Shown here one piece after another: positions 11,985 to 24,051 of a stretch of 64,000 nucleotides of DNA. How positions within the stretch are numbered: the first letter of the stretch is position 1; each line of letters begins with the position of its first letter. Origin of the DNA: Nissolia schottii (lineage: Eukaryota > Streptophyta > Magnoliopsida > Fabales > Fabaceae). Location: assembly GCA_003254905.1 (NCBI GenBank), contig QANU01008556.1, forward strand, positions 69,285 to 133,284, read 5' to 3'. The notes under the pieces are model-generated. The model was not told where the DNA came from. It searched no databases and saw only the letters and a program-made list of their open reading frames with translations. The position numbers and the translations under genes are program-made.

Positions 11985-13219
11985 TAAATGGAAGATATAC
12001 CAAATGGATGTTAAGTCTGCATTTTTAAATGATACTTTAGAAGAAGAAGTATATGTTGAGCAACTTACAGTTTATGAAGTCCCTGAAGGTGAGATAAAGT
12101 CTACAAGTTAAAAGAAAGCATTATATGGTCTGAAACAAGCACCCAGAGCGTGGTAAAAAAAATTGATTCTTACTTTGTTAAGAATGGTTTTCGAAGATGT
12201 CCACTTGAGCACACTCTTTATATCAAATCAGTTGAGCTTGATGATATTTTGATTGTGCGTCTCTATGTTGGTTATTTGATTTTCACTAGCAACAATATGA
12301 AGATGATTGCAGAATTCAGGGAGGCGATGGAGAAGCACTTTGAAATGACAAATTTGGGCCTGATGTCTTATTTTCTCAGCATCGAGGTCAATAAAAAATT
12401 GATGAAATTTTTATTTCTCAAAAGAAATATGTTAGTGATATTTTGAAGAAATTTCATATGGAGAATTCAAAGTCAATTTCCACTCCAGTAGAAGAAAAGT
12501 TCAAATTGATCAGACAAGATAAAGGAAGAGCTATTGATCCGACTTACTACAAAAGCATAATGGGAAGCCTAAGATATTTAACGGCTAGCAGGCCAGATAT
12601 AGTTTTTGGAGTTGGATTACTTAGTAGATTTATGGAAGAGCCACGCATCTGTCATCTGCAAGTAGCTAAAAGGATTCTTCGATATATTAAAGGTACCTTG
12701 AATGATAGAATTTATTATGAAACTACTGAAAATGTAAAGCTTGTTGGATACACAAATAGTAATTGGGCAGGAGACATAGCAACAAGGAAAGCACTTCAGG
12801 GTATGTGTTCAATCTTGGATCAGGCGCAATATCATGGTCATCCAAGAAACAACCAGTTGTTGCACTTTCTACAACAGAAGCAGAATATATAGCAGCATCT
12901 AGTTGTGATACACAGGCGGTATGGCTAAGAAGAATTCTTGAAGTATTAAATCTGAAGCAAAAACTCTCTCACGACAATATTCTGTGATAACAAGTCGATT
13001 ATTACACTTTGCAAGAATCCAGTGTTTCATGGGAGATCCAAGCATATAGATATCGGATTCCACAAAATAAGGGAATTGGTAACTGAAAAAGAAGTGGGGA
13101 TTGATTACTGTCCCACTGAAGAGCAAGTTGCAGATATTTTTACGAAACCTTTGAAGATTGAGTTGTTTTACAAGTTGAAGAAGATGCTTGGAATGATTAA
13201 TTCTACAAGCTTGGTTTAA
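11985..13219 (+). pseudogene. copia pol remnant (reverse transcriptase and RNase H)
   Basis: Starts with the copia RT motif QMDVKSAFLN. ALYGLKQAPRAW follows, then the region that normally carries YVDD (here degenerate), SRPDIVFGVGLLSRF, the RNase H segment with [11 protein letters not shown], and a KHIDIGFHKIRELV / ADIFTKPL tail. Stops and frameshifts occur, for example after APRAW and between the 12150, 12443 and 13022 frames. It is non-functional. Confidence 0.85.
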
Positions 13220-13744
13220 GGGAGGCGTTGTTAGATATTTTGTAAACCAAGTTAGAAAAGTCAAAATTGCTTCATCCCTTATCCAAAGAAGTAAAGAATT
13301 GTGGCATGATTATCAATTTACTAGCCTCTAATATTTATCTCATCTTGTTACAACTAATAATTGTAACACTAATAATTGTAGCACTAATAATTGAGTCAAA
13401 TATTGTGGCACCTAGATAAGATTTACAATCCATGCTTAGATAAGTTGATAGGGTTTATTTAAATGATTTGTACACAACGCATATGTTTATTCTATAGAGT
13501 TATAGAATGCATATATAAAGGCAATAACTATGTGCAAATGAAATATATGAGTTCAAGTGAGTTATGTATGAAATTGTCTATGCATTCTAGTTATGGTGCG
13601 TAAGAGTTTATGAATGAAAAATCTTTTGTTGAAAAAATTCGCTTCCTCTATATTGTGTGAGTGTTGCACTTTTTAGGTGTTAGTAAGTTTGAGTGAAAAA
13701 CACTTAAGTGGGTTATTGCCATGTGGGTTTTGATATCAATAACA
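11985..13744 (+). mobile_element. 5'-truncated Ty1-copia retrotransposon with 3' LTR
   Basis: Only the 3' part is present: reverse transcriptase, RNase H, a polypurine tract (AAGGGAGGC, 13218-13226) and a 3' LTR. The LTR begins TGTTAGATATTTTG at 13229 and most likely ends ...AATAACA at 13744 (TGTTA/TAACA inverted ends), about 516 bp, with a TATA-like CATATATAAAGG near 13510. Everything upstream of the reverse transcriptase palm is missing. Confidence 0.8.
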
Positions 13745-13837
13745 TAACAAGAAAACAATTGGTTATAACTTAGTTACCTGACTTATGTGATTCAACGTAA
13801 AACAAATATGACAATTGTGAAAGCGAGGTTTATACTC
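13745..13837. other. short spacer
   Basis: Sequence between the copia LTR and the start of the PELPK segmental duplication; nothing recognisable. Confidence 0.4.
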
Positions 13838-14230
13838 TTTAAGTTTCCCCTTAAACGTCTATTTGCAATCATAAGTAGTAAAGTTTGATAAATGAATAAT
13901 AGTCAAGTTGATGCAATTGAATTGTCGCAAATTAACAATTTCAAATGAATGTATCACACAACTTTATTGAGTATAGGTCGAATGTATCACGCTACTAATC
14001 ATATATTAACAAAAAAGTAAATAAACTTCAATGGAGCCACTCTCAGGTGGTGGCAACAACTTATATAGAAACTACACAACCAAACGAAAGACATATCAAA
14101 TGGTGAAAGCTACATCAAATTGAATACCCTGGCTATAGGCACCACGTAATGGTGCACTATGATCAAATGCAATATAATTGAAATGTATTACGGATTAATG
14201 GTTGCATGGGGTTTAAGAATTTAAGGGATT

Positions 14231-15164
14231 TTAGTAACTATTGGGTTGGAGATCGATCTCTAGGGTTTTAGACAACTCTGACTTAGGAATCTCAGAGACC
14301 TTGGGCAAAATAGGCTTGGGAATCTCAGAGACCTTGGGCAACTCTTACTTTGGTATCTTATGGACTTCTGGCAACCCTGGCTTAGGAATCTCATGAAACT
14401 TAGGCACTTTTGGCTTACGAATCTCAGGGAACTTAGGTAATTCAAACTTGGGAATTTTGGGGACCTTAGGCAACTCAGGCTTGGAAATCTCAGGGAATTT
14501 AGGTAACTCTGGCTTGGGAAGTTTAGGGACCATAGGTAACTCTGGCTTAGGAATCTCAGCAACCTCAGACAACTTTGGCTTGGAAATCTGAGGGGCCTTG
14601 GGCAACTCTGGCTTAGGAATCTCAGAGACCTTAGGTAACTCAGGCTGAGGAATTTTAGGGAACTTAGGAAACTCTGACTTATGAATCTCAGGGACCGTAG
14701 GCAACTCAGGCTTGGGAATTTCAGGGAACTTTGGCAATTCTGGCTTGGGAATCTTAGGAACATTGGGCAACTCTGGCTTAGGAATCTTAGCAACCTTAGA
14801 AAACTTTGGTTTGAAAATCTCAGGAGTCTTAGACAACTCTTGTTTGGGAATTTCAGGGACCTTAGGTAACTAACTTAGGGATCTCAGGGACTTTAGGCAC
14901 CTCAAGCTTTGGCACAACAGGCAACTTTGGCTTTGGCACTGGTGGTAATTCAACCTTAGGAAGAGAAGGTAGTTCTGGCTTTTGTAAGTCTGGAATCTTA
15001 GGAAGTGGAGGCAACTCAGGTTTCGAACGTTGAGGTCCTTCTGGCTGCGGCAATGTAGACTCCACAAGATTACGTGCCCCTAAAACTATTGTATGGCCAA
15101 TAATTGAAGACAAAGTTACTAGCAGAAGTGGTAAAATTGCCAATCGAAATTTGAAAGAAGCCAT
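14231..15164 (-). pseudogene. PELPK-repeat proline-rich protein pseudogene
   Basis: Starts with ATG at 15164 and a signal peptide (MASFKFRLAILPLLLVTLSS...), then ARNLVESTLPQPE and Pro/Lys/Glu/Leu pentapeptide repeats, like the intact gene at 23089-23943. The frame breaks near 14866. A repeat interval that should be 9 nt has only 7 nt, a net 2-nt loss, and the frame ends in TAA at 14862. The repeats continue in another frame from 14836 to a nonsense TAA at 14345 (expected Gln or Pro codon). They then run on in frame to 14231. The former C-terminal tail is still recognisable downstream around 14180-14230. The promoter looks intact, so the locus may still be transcribed. Confidence 0.85.
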
Positions 15165-15274
15165 GGTTTGAGCTTTCAGATGACAAGAGCTTCAGAATGA
15201 ATAGGATTTCAAACCTTTTGCTATCGGTTATATGTTTGTGTTCTGTGCATGTTACTTTAGAAGCTCTATGTGGG

Positions 15275-15282
15275 CTTTTATA
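15275..15282 (-). promoter_or_regulatory. TATA box of the PELPK pseudogene
   Basis: TATAAAAG on the minus strand, about 110 bp before the ATG. The surrounding sequence is the same as at the intact paralogue (24044-24051). Confidence 0.6.
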
Positions 15283-15299
15283 GATATGGGCACTATGGC

Positions 15300-17518
15300 A
15301 CTATTGCTGACGCATAGACAGGTAGGTAGATAGGATGAGTTTGAGGAATGACTAAAGTATAGGTATATTGTTCAACTTCTTACCTACTTATAATGTGATT
15401 AAATACAATATGTATATTTTTATACTATTAATAAAGCGGATAAAAAACTGTAATCGCTCTTTTAATCTCTAAAATTTCAATTAAATAATTTGAGTTTTAA
15501 ACTTATATTTATTAAATATTTTAAAATAAAATACAACTGTCGTTAACACACAATCTCATGACCACCTCCTTACATCACTTTCTCTATGTTCTATACTTAT
15601 ATAGGCACTTCGGGTCTATCAAGGCACACTAGTATAATATTAATACAATAAGCAAAGTGGCCTATCTCAATGCACTTACTTCGTTAACTAGAAAGTTAGG
15701 TTACCTCGATGTTGTTGACTTCCCCCCATAAGGTTTCATGTTGCAATTTTCCTGTGCTAGGTATAACCAAAGGACCAAACTTGAGCTGCAGCTATTGATT
15801 CTGAAAATGAAGACTGGGTATCTTTTTCTTTAGTCAGCCATAACAACAAACCATACGAAAATTACATGGTAAATGACTGAATTCTTTAAACATTTGATCA
15901 AGGATTCAATTCCTAACTATGTATATTGGAAAGACTTTGTTTCCATGCCCAAAACACCTCATAGGCAACCATATATATATATATATATAATAAAAAGATT
16001 AAAAAAAATTCTTTGCATATTAAAATTAGAAAATCGACTTTATATATTGTCCGAATTCGGTTTTTAATTGAAACGAAGAATCTACGATTTTCTTTTATTA
16101 GTTATTATGCTTCTGTTCTACCTAATTAATTCAGATTAAGCGTAGAAGCTACTTGTATAACTGGAGCTGCTAGTAAAATTGGATGCTTTGGATTCTTTAG
16201 GAGAAACAAAATAAATTTCATTTCCTCAAATAAAAGAGTTATGTCATATGTATTTATATTGTATGTCAGAGTACATACCAAAAATATTGTATGAGAGAAC
16301 GTGTTGGTTCATAACTCATTTACTATTAAATGAGATACTAATGAACATCATTCTCCATCCACCTCATTCAACAGTAAATAAAGTATGAATTGACATTATA
16401 TCCAATATAAAATCTAATATCAGAAAGGTCTCAAGACATGAGTAATGTACTTGGGGTTGACAAAGAAATGTCATGTATTCATATTGTGTATTTAGAGCTG
16501 TTGAAATGGGTTGAATCCAATGGGTCAGTTCAAATGAACCTAAAATATAGGTTAGTTGGGCTGAAGAAATATGAAAAAAAAAAAATTTGAGTTGACCCAA
16601 CGTAACCTAACCCGTTTTGAGTAGGGTTAGCCCAATGGCTTGAACACTCATTTTAATATATTATAATAATAATATGATGGACACTTAATTTCTTTTTATT
16701 CTTACATGTGCACTTGGTCAATAAGTTAAAACATCAATGGGCCATCTAATATGGAGCATATTAATAAAGAAATAAGCGAGCTAAAAATGTTACTGAATAT
16801 TTAGGGGAGGCTCAGGACTACGGAGTGTTTGAAGCAATTTACATGATGTTTTATACTAGAGCAACTACATTCATGTAAATTTTATTCTTGTAGATTAGTC
16901 CATCTAATTTCAAGTTCTTGACCCCTAATGTAAATAAATTGTGGTTTTTATTAATTATAAAAAAGTGTTATAGTCTTGTTACGTAACATACATAACTAAA
17001 AGATGGTTACAAACTCACAAAGTCTTTGTAAATAACTCTAGTATGTTATACTTGATTGATTAAATTGAATGCAAAATACATTTCCATAATTTTCTTTGTT
17101 ATATAGTCATATTTAAACACTTGAGACTTGAGAATTAATCCAAATCAACTCAAAATAATCTCATCATTATATAGACAAGTTATTTTATTTTTAGCCAATA
17201 AAATTTAATCAAAAAAAATATGAACACACTCCAGTTCCTCTCACACGAGACTTAGCACGCACATGACCAAAGTTTGGAGCTCTTTGCATTCCACTCCAAA
17301 ACTTGTAACGAAAACCTCTTAAGAATATTTTTTTTGCAAAAACATGCATTTTTAACTTCAATTAAAACAAATAAACTTTTTTTTCTGAATAGACATAAAA
17401 TCTTAATATTATTACTTTGAAAATATAAACATTAATGTACATTTAAAATATGTGACACAGTCTAAAGATCTTGCTTGTATACAATTGGAGCACTCTAAAC
17501 AGTGACTAGATTATAAAA
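15300..17518. other. no further gene seen
   Basis: Upstream part of duplication copy A to about 16470, then AT-rich DNA. A short segment at 16500-16640 repeats AACCCA/GGGTTG words in both orientations and may be an old repeat. No coding frame is convincing. Confidence 0.45.
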
Positions 17519-18847
17519 TAAAATAAAGGAAAAACCCTCAACTTAGTCCCTCTGAATTTTGATTCAGTCAATTTCATCCTTCCCAAATTTTTTTGGACAA
17601 TTTCACCCCTCTCAATTTAAAAAACTGGACACGTTAGTACTTCTGTCTGTTTCACTAACGGTGGTTGATGACGTGACAATTAACAAAACGGCATGACACG
17701 TTAACTGTCACATCACCACTTTGACATAGGCAACCTAGACATATGAACTCCCAACTTAGTCCCTCCCAATTTCAATTTCGGTCAACTTAGTCCCTCCTAA
17801 ATTTATTTAAGCCAATTTCGACCCTCTTAATTCAAAAAGTTAGCCTCATTAGTCCTTCCGTTCTCTTGACTAACAGTGGCTATTGACGTGGCGATTAACG
17901 TGTCATGTCACTTCGTTAACCGTCACATCACCCCCTTCTATGTATGCATCCTTCTATGTGTGATACTGACACCTTAACCACTAGGCTACTAGTGTTATTC
18001 TTATATGATGTTGCAGATATTTTACATATTTTATACCTCAACAGTGTTACTAATAAATGACTCAAAAAAATCAAACTTTTGCCACTAACAAGCAAGCAAG
18101 TGTCTTTATAAAAAAAAAGACACTAATAAAATTTTAATAGTCTTATTAGATTTATGTTAAGCCTATTAAAATTTTAATAGCTTTGTTAACCATTACGTCC
18201 CCCTTCCCCGTAGGCATGCTTCCATATGTGAAGTTGACACCTTAATCACGTACCTTATTAGATTTATGTTAAACCTATTAAAATTTTAATAGCTCCGTTA
18301 ATTGTCACGTTACCCCTTCCACGTAAGCATCCTTTCATGTGTAAGGCTGACACCTTAACTACTAGGCTACTAGTGTTATTGTTATATAATGTTTTATATA
18401 TTTTATAGTTGAACGGTATTATTAATTAATAAACCAAAAAATCTAATGCTTAACGGAGCGACGTGACACGTTAACCGCCACGTGAATAAACATTGTTGGT
18501 CAAGCGAACAAAAAGAGGGGCTGATTTTTTGAAATGAGAGGGAAAAAATTGGCCGAAAAAATTTTGGAAGGGACTAAGTTGACCGAAATTGAAATTGAGA
18601 GGGACTAAGTTGAGGGTTCATGTGTCTCACTTGCCTACGTGCAAGGGGTTACGTGGCGGTTGACGTGCCACGTCATTTCGTTAACCGCCGCATCATCAAC
18701 CACTGTTAGTGAAATAGACAAAAGGACTAATGTATCCGATTTTTTGAATTGAAAGGGATAAAAATTGTCTAAAAATATTTGGGATAGACAAAGTTGACCA
18801 AAATCGAAATCTAGAGGAACTAAGTTGGGGATTTTTCCTAAAATAAA
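17519..18847. mobile_element. non-autonomous Mutator-like element with 9-bp target duplication
   Basis: The element runs 17528-18838 (1311 bp). Ends are inverted: GGAAAAACCCTCAACTTAGT on the left, and the complement of ACTAAGTTGGGGATTTTTCC on the right. The inverted similarity extends over several hundred bp on each side, including ACTAACGGTGGTTGATGACGTG against CATCAACCACTGTTAGTGA. A perfect 9-bp direct repeat TAAAATAAA flanks it (17519-17527 and 18839-18847), the hallmark of Mutator-like elements. Each arm contains a second internal copy of the terminal motif (AACTTAGTCCCTCC near 17750; GGGACTAAGTTGAGGG near 18600). No transposase frame is present. Confidence 0.88.
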
Positions 18848-20080
18848 ACTCTAACATACTTCTACGGAGAGCTTCACCTAAAGGCGACTGCTGACTCAAA
18901 AATCCTGACATCGCTACGACTGACTATGATCTCCAAGCTACCATTACAATATAACCTGCAACTGGAATTCTCAGTGAACAAGCGATCACCTACAAAACTC
19001 ACGGGACAATTTGGAACATAGACATACATCTGCAATACATATAATAATACTATTCATACAAAAATATAATACTAATAAACAAACTTTCATAAAAATAACT
19101 AAAACCAATAGAAGTTAGGGAGGTATCTAGGCAGACGGATCCTGAGCAATACGGTTTGACTATATATGTTGATGTTCGGGCCTCACGGTCTTACCCTATT
19201 CTACATGGTACATGACATTGGGCCTCACAGGCTAGCTTATATTTGGGCTTCACGGTCTTACCCTAACTATTCTATATGTCTAAATCTTATTCTATATGAA
19301 GATCGTACAAGGTATACCAATGTCAACGTAGACTATCACTAATTTACAGTTCTATCCTAGATCTTACTCCGATGAAAACAATTTAAATATAATAGCATGA
19401 TCACAATAACTGATAATTAAAATAATTGATAACTGAAATAACTAAAATAATTAACATGATCATGACATTTGAAATCCATGAACATACACATGCAACATGA
19501 TGATCTTTATGAAATAAAACAATGGTCCCATGGATTATGATTTCAATAAAATAATTTCATAAATGCTTTCCTAAAATAAATTCTTATTTTCTAAAAATGA
19601 TTTTTCATAAAAACAAATCCTTATTTTTCTAAAACATGAAAAATATTAAAATCAATTCATGCTTATAAAATATGAGCATAATATAATAAATAAAATAGAC
19701 CATAAGTAATACAACCCACTCACTTGGAGTTGCTGAAGACTGATTGTCATTCCTCGCGAGCTTGTAAAGAACTTGAACGATACCACGACTCGGAACTCTA
19801 AAACAATGGAACTCCTAATGGAATGATGCTGACACCTTATGTGGAAGCACTACTTCCCCATGAACAAAAATGTTAAATTAAAGCGAAAGTCCCACTAGAA
19901 GCGGAACCTTCAAAACTCTTGAGTGAATTAGAAAGTTTGAACACTCTATGAAGGGTTTATTTATAAGGGAATGCTAGCACCCTAACTCTCCAAAACTAGT
20001 GATGTGAGACTAAAACTTCACACTAAACTCCTTTACTTTTTATTTTGAAACTAAATTTAAAATAGATTACTAATAAATTA
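18848..20080 (-). mobile_element. probable LTR-retrotransposon LTR remnant
   Basis: Resembles plant gypsy-type LTR and flanking sequence in reverse: repeated GGGCCTCACGGTCTTACCCTA words, CCCACTCACTTGGAGTTGCTGAAGAC, and on the minus strand a TATA-like TTATAAATAAA near 19960. No coding domain is seen. The Mutator-like element at 17528 seems to have inserted into the same unit. Family and borders are unproven. Confidence 0.45.
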
Positions 20081-20480
20081 TAAAATAAGTTAATAGAAAA
20101 TTAATTATTTCAAATTTATAAATTATCCTATTAAATAGGGAAATATTATTTAATTTTCAAATCGTCTTAATTAAAATTTAAAAGCATCTTATCTTATTTT
20201 CTATTTTCCATTTAAATTTTAAAATATGAAAAGAAAATATCATGTCATTTAAAACAAATTAAAATAATAAAAAGAAATCGGTTACTATAAAAAGTCAACA
20301 TTTTTTTTACTATGAGGGTTCACTTCAAGTTACTTTAAACCCCCTATCCTACACTTTAAGATCACTAAACCTACGAGTCATCATAAAACTACTCCAACAT
20401 AAAACTTAAGAAGGAGGGAAAAAAATGTTGACAATAAGTATATCGGAATGTAGCAAACAATCAAACACAAAAATAAAGAA
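20081..20480. other. AT-rich spacer
   Basis: Nothing coding; A/T-rich up to the hAT remnant. Confidence 0.4.
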
Positions 20481-21660
20481 ACAAAGCAAAAAAATGTATT
20501 AGGATGCATCTTGTCTTTAGTAGCAACTGCTAAATCATCTCCACACATTCCCTTAACCTTGTCAAATTTGGTAAGTTGGGTAATGGTTTTCACCTTTGTA
20601 TCTAGTCCTAGAGCAAACTTATCCATCACTCCGTATAACACAGCCACTACCTTTCTATCCACATTAAATCTTGTGTCATAATGATGCCTATAGAGTTGTT
20701 AAAAATTATACAATTAATACGGATAGCCTAATACATACAATAATACTCTAATAGTAATAATAATAATCTTTGAATGGATAATGCAGTAAAGGAATGGATA
20801 AATAAATTGTTACCTAGGATTAAGGGAGTATTCGGCCGCACGAAAAGGGTCTATGAGTTGATAATCTCATCACTTATCAACAATATTCCAAACTTTCTTG
20901 TATCTCTTCTCCACATTTTGAAAAGTATTGGCTCTCTACTCCTTAGCTCTATCTATTGCTTTATAGATGTAACACATGTATGACTTTGAATCACCATCCA
21001 CAAGTCTAAAAACTTTGAAAAGTGGAGAGACACAATTGCAACAGTTAGAAAAAAGCTCTAAAATCTTGAATCTCCCGAGATAATCCTTAACTATTTCACC
21101 ATCATATTTAGTTGCATAAGAGCTATTATTCCAATCCTCTTATGCAAACATTGATTGAAGTGCTACCTTTCCATCCATAACTAATTTCAACGTGAGATAA
21201 GCAGTAGTGAATCTAGTAATAGCCGGCCTTGTCAACTTGGAATAGTTTCTAAACAAATTAAGCAAACAAGTGTGCTTATAAATGAAGATTGTGATATTCT
21301 TTGCCATTTTAATTATGTAAAAAAATACTAGCAAGTTACCAATATCTTCTATAATCAAATCTAGGCAATGTGTTGCACATGGATTTCAATAGAGACCTTT
21401 TCTTTTATCCATTAGCTTGCCCCTAATAGCTACAAGTGCAGAGGAACTATTAGTGACTACTTGAGCCATTGTTCTCTTCTCCAATCTCATGTACCGCTTT
21501 GTCAAGCTACTCAAACATCTTATCGACATCCTTAATTGAGTCACTAGCATCAATAGACCTATGAAACACAATTCCTCTTGGACTACTGATTATAAAAGGT
21601 TGATCAAACTTCTGCCATTAATCCAATCAATCCACCCATCAGACATCAAAGTACATCTTA
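20480..21660 (-). pseudogene. hAT-family transposase pseudogene (DUF659 type)
   Basis: Minus-strand fragments keep family order. HRSIDASDSIKDVDKMFE is followed by the TDNAxN-like segment (here VVTNSSSALVAIRGKLM, ending KRKGLY). Then come CATHCLDLIIEDIG, an RPAITRFTTAYLTL segment, a PLFKVFRLVDGDSKSYMCYIYKAID block, and FNVDRKVVAVLYGVMDKF near 20640. These match the DUF659 and C-terminal parts of Ac-like hAT transposases. Several stops and frame changes separate them (for example inside 21480-21530, at 21405 and near 21140). No N-terminal zinc finger, terminal inverted repeats or 8-bp target duplication were identified. Confidence 0.75.
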
Positions 21661-22679
21661 TTTTCTTCTATTCAGCCTTGTAGATGTCCAATTTTGAATT
21701 GATGTGGTTAACCTCCTTCTTTAAATAAGTCACCCTTACCTCATGGTAACTTGGAGACTTCAAACCTCTTCCATACTCAGAAATCGACTTCACCATTATT
21801 GAAGTGAGATAAACGACAAATTCAAAATCAAATCCAAACATTACAAAATAACAAGTAACAGCGACAAGATGAAGCAACTTGGCCACGCTCATTTGTAACA
21901 CCTCCCCGCCCCCCATATTGACAAATCCACCCCATATATAGCTGATCATCTTCGCATAGCTTCTTCATATTGCCACCAATTTTACCACCTGAAAATATGT
22001 ACTCTGCAGGATGGAAATTCCATTCCACCAAATTAGTTATAATTATATATACTCTGCAGGATGAAACAAAGACAGATATCTATCTTGCAACCACTCCACG
22101 CACGCTAGTACTCAACAATTCACACCAGCTGCTGAATATCGGGCTTACTTCTATCCCCTTCGGCATGGCCATTGAAGGAAAGACGCAAGCCACAGAACCA
22201 CTCAAGTTGTGTAATCCTTGCACGTACAACATTTGTTTTTCAGTTAATATATGTTAAATTGTTTATTGAAAGACAAAATTTAGCTCATTATTTCTGCAAC
22301 CATTTTCCTTAAAGCAGTTCTGGTCGTGTATATACATGAAAATCCAGTAAAACAATAGTATTTGCTGCGAAATGAAAGCCCAACTTACTGTGAAAAAATT
22401 GGCCGCAAATTTTATACACTCTTTGGAGTGCATTGTTGAAAATAATGTCAGTTGTTTGTTTACATATCAATAAAACAATTAATTACTCCCTCCGTTATTT
22501 TTTATCCGTCGTCGCTTAAGGCAAATGCATAGCTAATAAGAAATCAAGAGTGATTTATAAAGAATTTTACTAGATTAACATCCTTTTATTTTATACTTAT
22601 TAATATACTATTATATATGTTGATTACATTCTCCGAAAAAAAATAAAATTAATTACCATGATGTTCTTCGTATTTCATA
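21661..22679. other. no gene assigned
   Basis: A few short open frames on both strands without recognisable domains. The (-) frame 21668-22031 may be a decayed extension of the hAT remnant or unrelated. 22260-22679 is AT-rich. Confidence 0.4.
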
Positions 22680-23088
22680 AGTTTCCCCTTGCATGTCGAA
22701 TTGCAATCATATGCAGTGCAGTTCTGATACATAGATAATCATCAATTTGATGCAATTAAATAGGCACAAATTAAACATCTCAAATGAATGTCTCACACTA
22801 CTTTATTTAGTACAGATCAAATGTATCACACTATTGATCTTATATAAACTAAAAATCATAAATGAATTCCAATGGAGCCACTCTCATGTGGGAGCAACAA
22901 AACATTCAAAAACTAAGAAAACGAAATACATATCAAATGGAGTAGGCTAGACACAATAAAATGAAACGCACATCAGCATTGGCTAGTGGAACCACATAAT
23001 AATGCACTATGATTCGAGACAATATAACTTAAATGCATTACAGATTGATGGATGCACGGGGTTTTGGAATTTTAGGGACTTCAGGCAA

Positions 23089-23943
23089 TTATGGCTTTGG
23101 CGTAATAGGCAATTCTGGATTATGAATCTCAGGAAATTTAGGTAATTCTAGCTTGGGAATTTTAGGGACCTTAGGAAAATCTAGCTTGGGAATCTCAGGG
23201 ACCTTAGGCAATTCTGGCTTGGGAATCTCAGGGACCTCAGGCAACTCTGGCTTGGGAATTTCAGGGAATTTAGGCAACTCTGCCTTGGGAATCTCAGGGA
23301 CCTTGGGCAACTCTGGCTTGGGAATCTCAGAGACCTTTGACAACTCTGTCTTGGGAATCTCAGCGGCGTTTGATAACTTTGGCTTGGGAATCTCAGGAGT
23401 CTTAGGCAACTCTGGCTTAGGAATCTCTGGCTTGGGAATCTCAGGGACCATAGGCAATTCTGGCTTGGGAATCTCTGGGAATTTAGGCAACTCTGGCTTG
23501 GGAATCTCAGGGACCTTAGGTAAATCTGGCTTGGGAATTTCAGGGAATTTAGGCAAATCTGGCTTGGGAATCTCAGGAACCTTGGGCAACTCTAGCTTGG
23601 GAATCTCAAGGACCTTTGACAATTCTGGCTTGGGAATCTCAGTGGCCTTAGAAAACTCTGGCTTAGGAATCTCAGGGACTTTGGGTAACTCTGGTTTGGG
23701 GATTTGAGGGACTTTAGGCACCTCAAGCTTTGGCAGAGTAGGCAACTCTGGCTTTGGCATTGGTGGTAATTCAACCTTAGGAAGATGAGGCAACTCGGGT
23801 TTCGGAAGCTGAGGTACTTCTGGTTGCGGCAATGTGGACTCCACAAGATTGCGTGCCCCTGAAACCATTGTTTGGCTAGTCATTGAAGACAAAGTTATGA
23901 ATAGAAGTGGCAAAATTATCATTGGAAGTTTGAAAGACGCCAT
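23089..23943 (-). CDS. secreted PELPK-repeat proline-rich protein
   Basis: A 284-aa protein without introns. ATG at 23943 is chosen over an in-frame upstream start because it begins a clear signal peptide (MASFKLPMIILPLLFITLSS, then a cleavage-like region near SGARNL). A short linker VESTLPQPEVPQLPK follows. The rest, from about residue 45 to the end, is some 25 repeats of P-E-[ILV]-P-K-type pentapeptides (PEIPKPELPK). The family (for example Arabidopsis PELPK1, recalled) is secreted and associates with the cell wall, affecting germination or growth in some reports. The reading frame ends at TAA 23089. The 16 codons beyond it continue the repeat and a conserved-looking tail before another TAA at 23038, so this copy appears to have lost its C-terminus by a single nonsense change (GAA to TAA). 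It should still be expressed and secreted. Confidence 0.85.
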   Translation of the reverse strand: MASFKLPMIILPLLFITLSSMTSQTMVSGARNLVESTLPQPEVPQLPKPELPHLPKVELPPMPKPELPTLPKLEVPKVPQIPKPELPKVPEIPKPEFSKATEIPKPELSKVLEIPKLELPKVPEIPKPDLPKFPEIPKPDLPKVPEIPKPELPKFPEIPKPELPMVPEIPKPEIPKPELPKTPEIPKPKLSNAAEIPKTELSKVSEIPKPELPKVPEIPKAELPKFPEIPKPELPEVPEIPKPELPKVPEIPKLDFPKVPKIPKLELPKFPEIHNPELPITPKP

Positions 23944-24043
23944 GATTTGAGCTAGCAAAAGACGAGCTTTTCGATCAATATATGATTTCAAGTCCTTTGG
24001 TAATGGTTATGATATGCTTGCGAAATTAGAAGCTCTATGTGGG

Positions 24044-24051
24044 CTTTTATA
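24044..24051 (-). promoter_or_regulatory. TATA box of the PELPK gene
   Basis: TATAAAAG on the minus strand about 100 bp upstream of the ATG at 23943, preserved at the same place in the paralogue. Confidence 0.65.

Larger units (their letters stand above)
13838..16470. repeat. segmental duplication, copy A (PELPK pseudogene copy)
   Basis: Homologous in direct orientation to 22680-24690. Shared blocks include the 3' flank (AGTTTCCCCTT..., ...ATGGAGCCACTCTCA), the PELPK gene, its promoter (GCTCTATGTGGGCTTTTATAG), distal upstream blocks (CCTGTGCTAGGT.TAACCAA) and an outer block (CAGAAAGGT.CAAGACATGAG). Copies lie about 8.8 kb apart. Confidence 0.8.

Noticed and set aside
14260..14793. 177-aa minus-strand frame rich in Ser/Leu/Arg
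   Set aside because: A shifted reading of the PELPK pseudogene repeat, not a separate gene.
23153..23707. 184-aa plus-strand open frame rich in GLGISG repeats
   Set aside because: It is the complement of the PELPK repeats; periodic codons keep the opposite strand open. The minus strand has the signal peptide and promoter.
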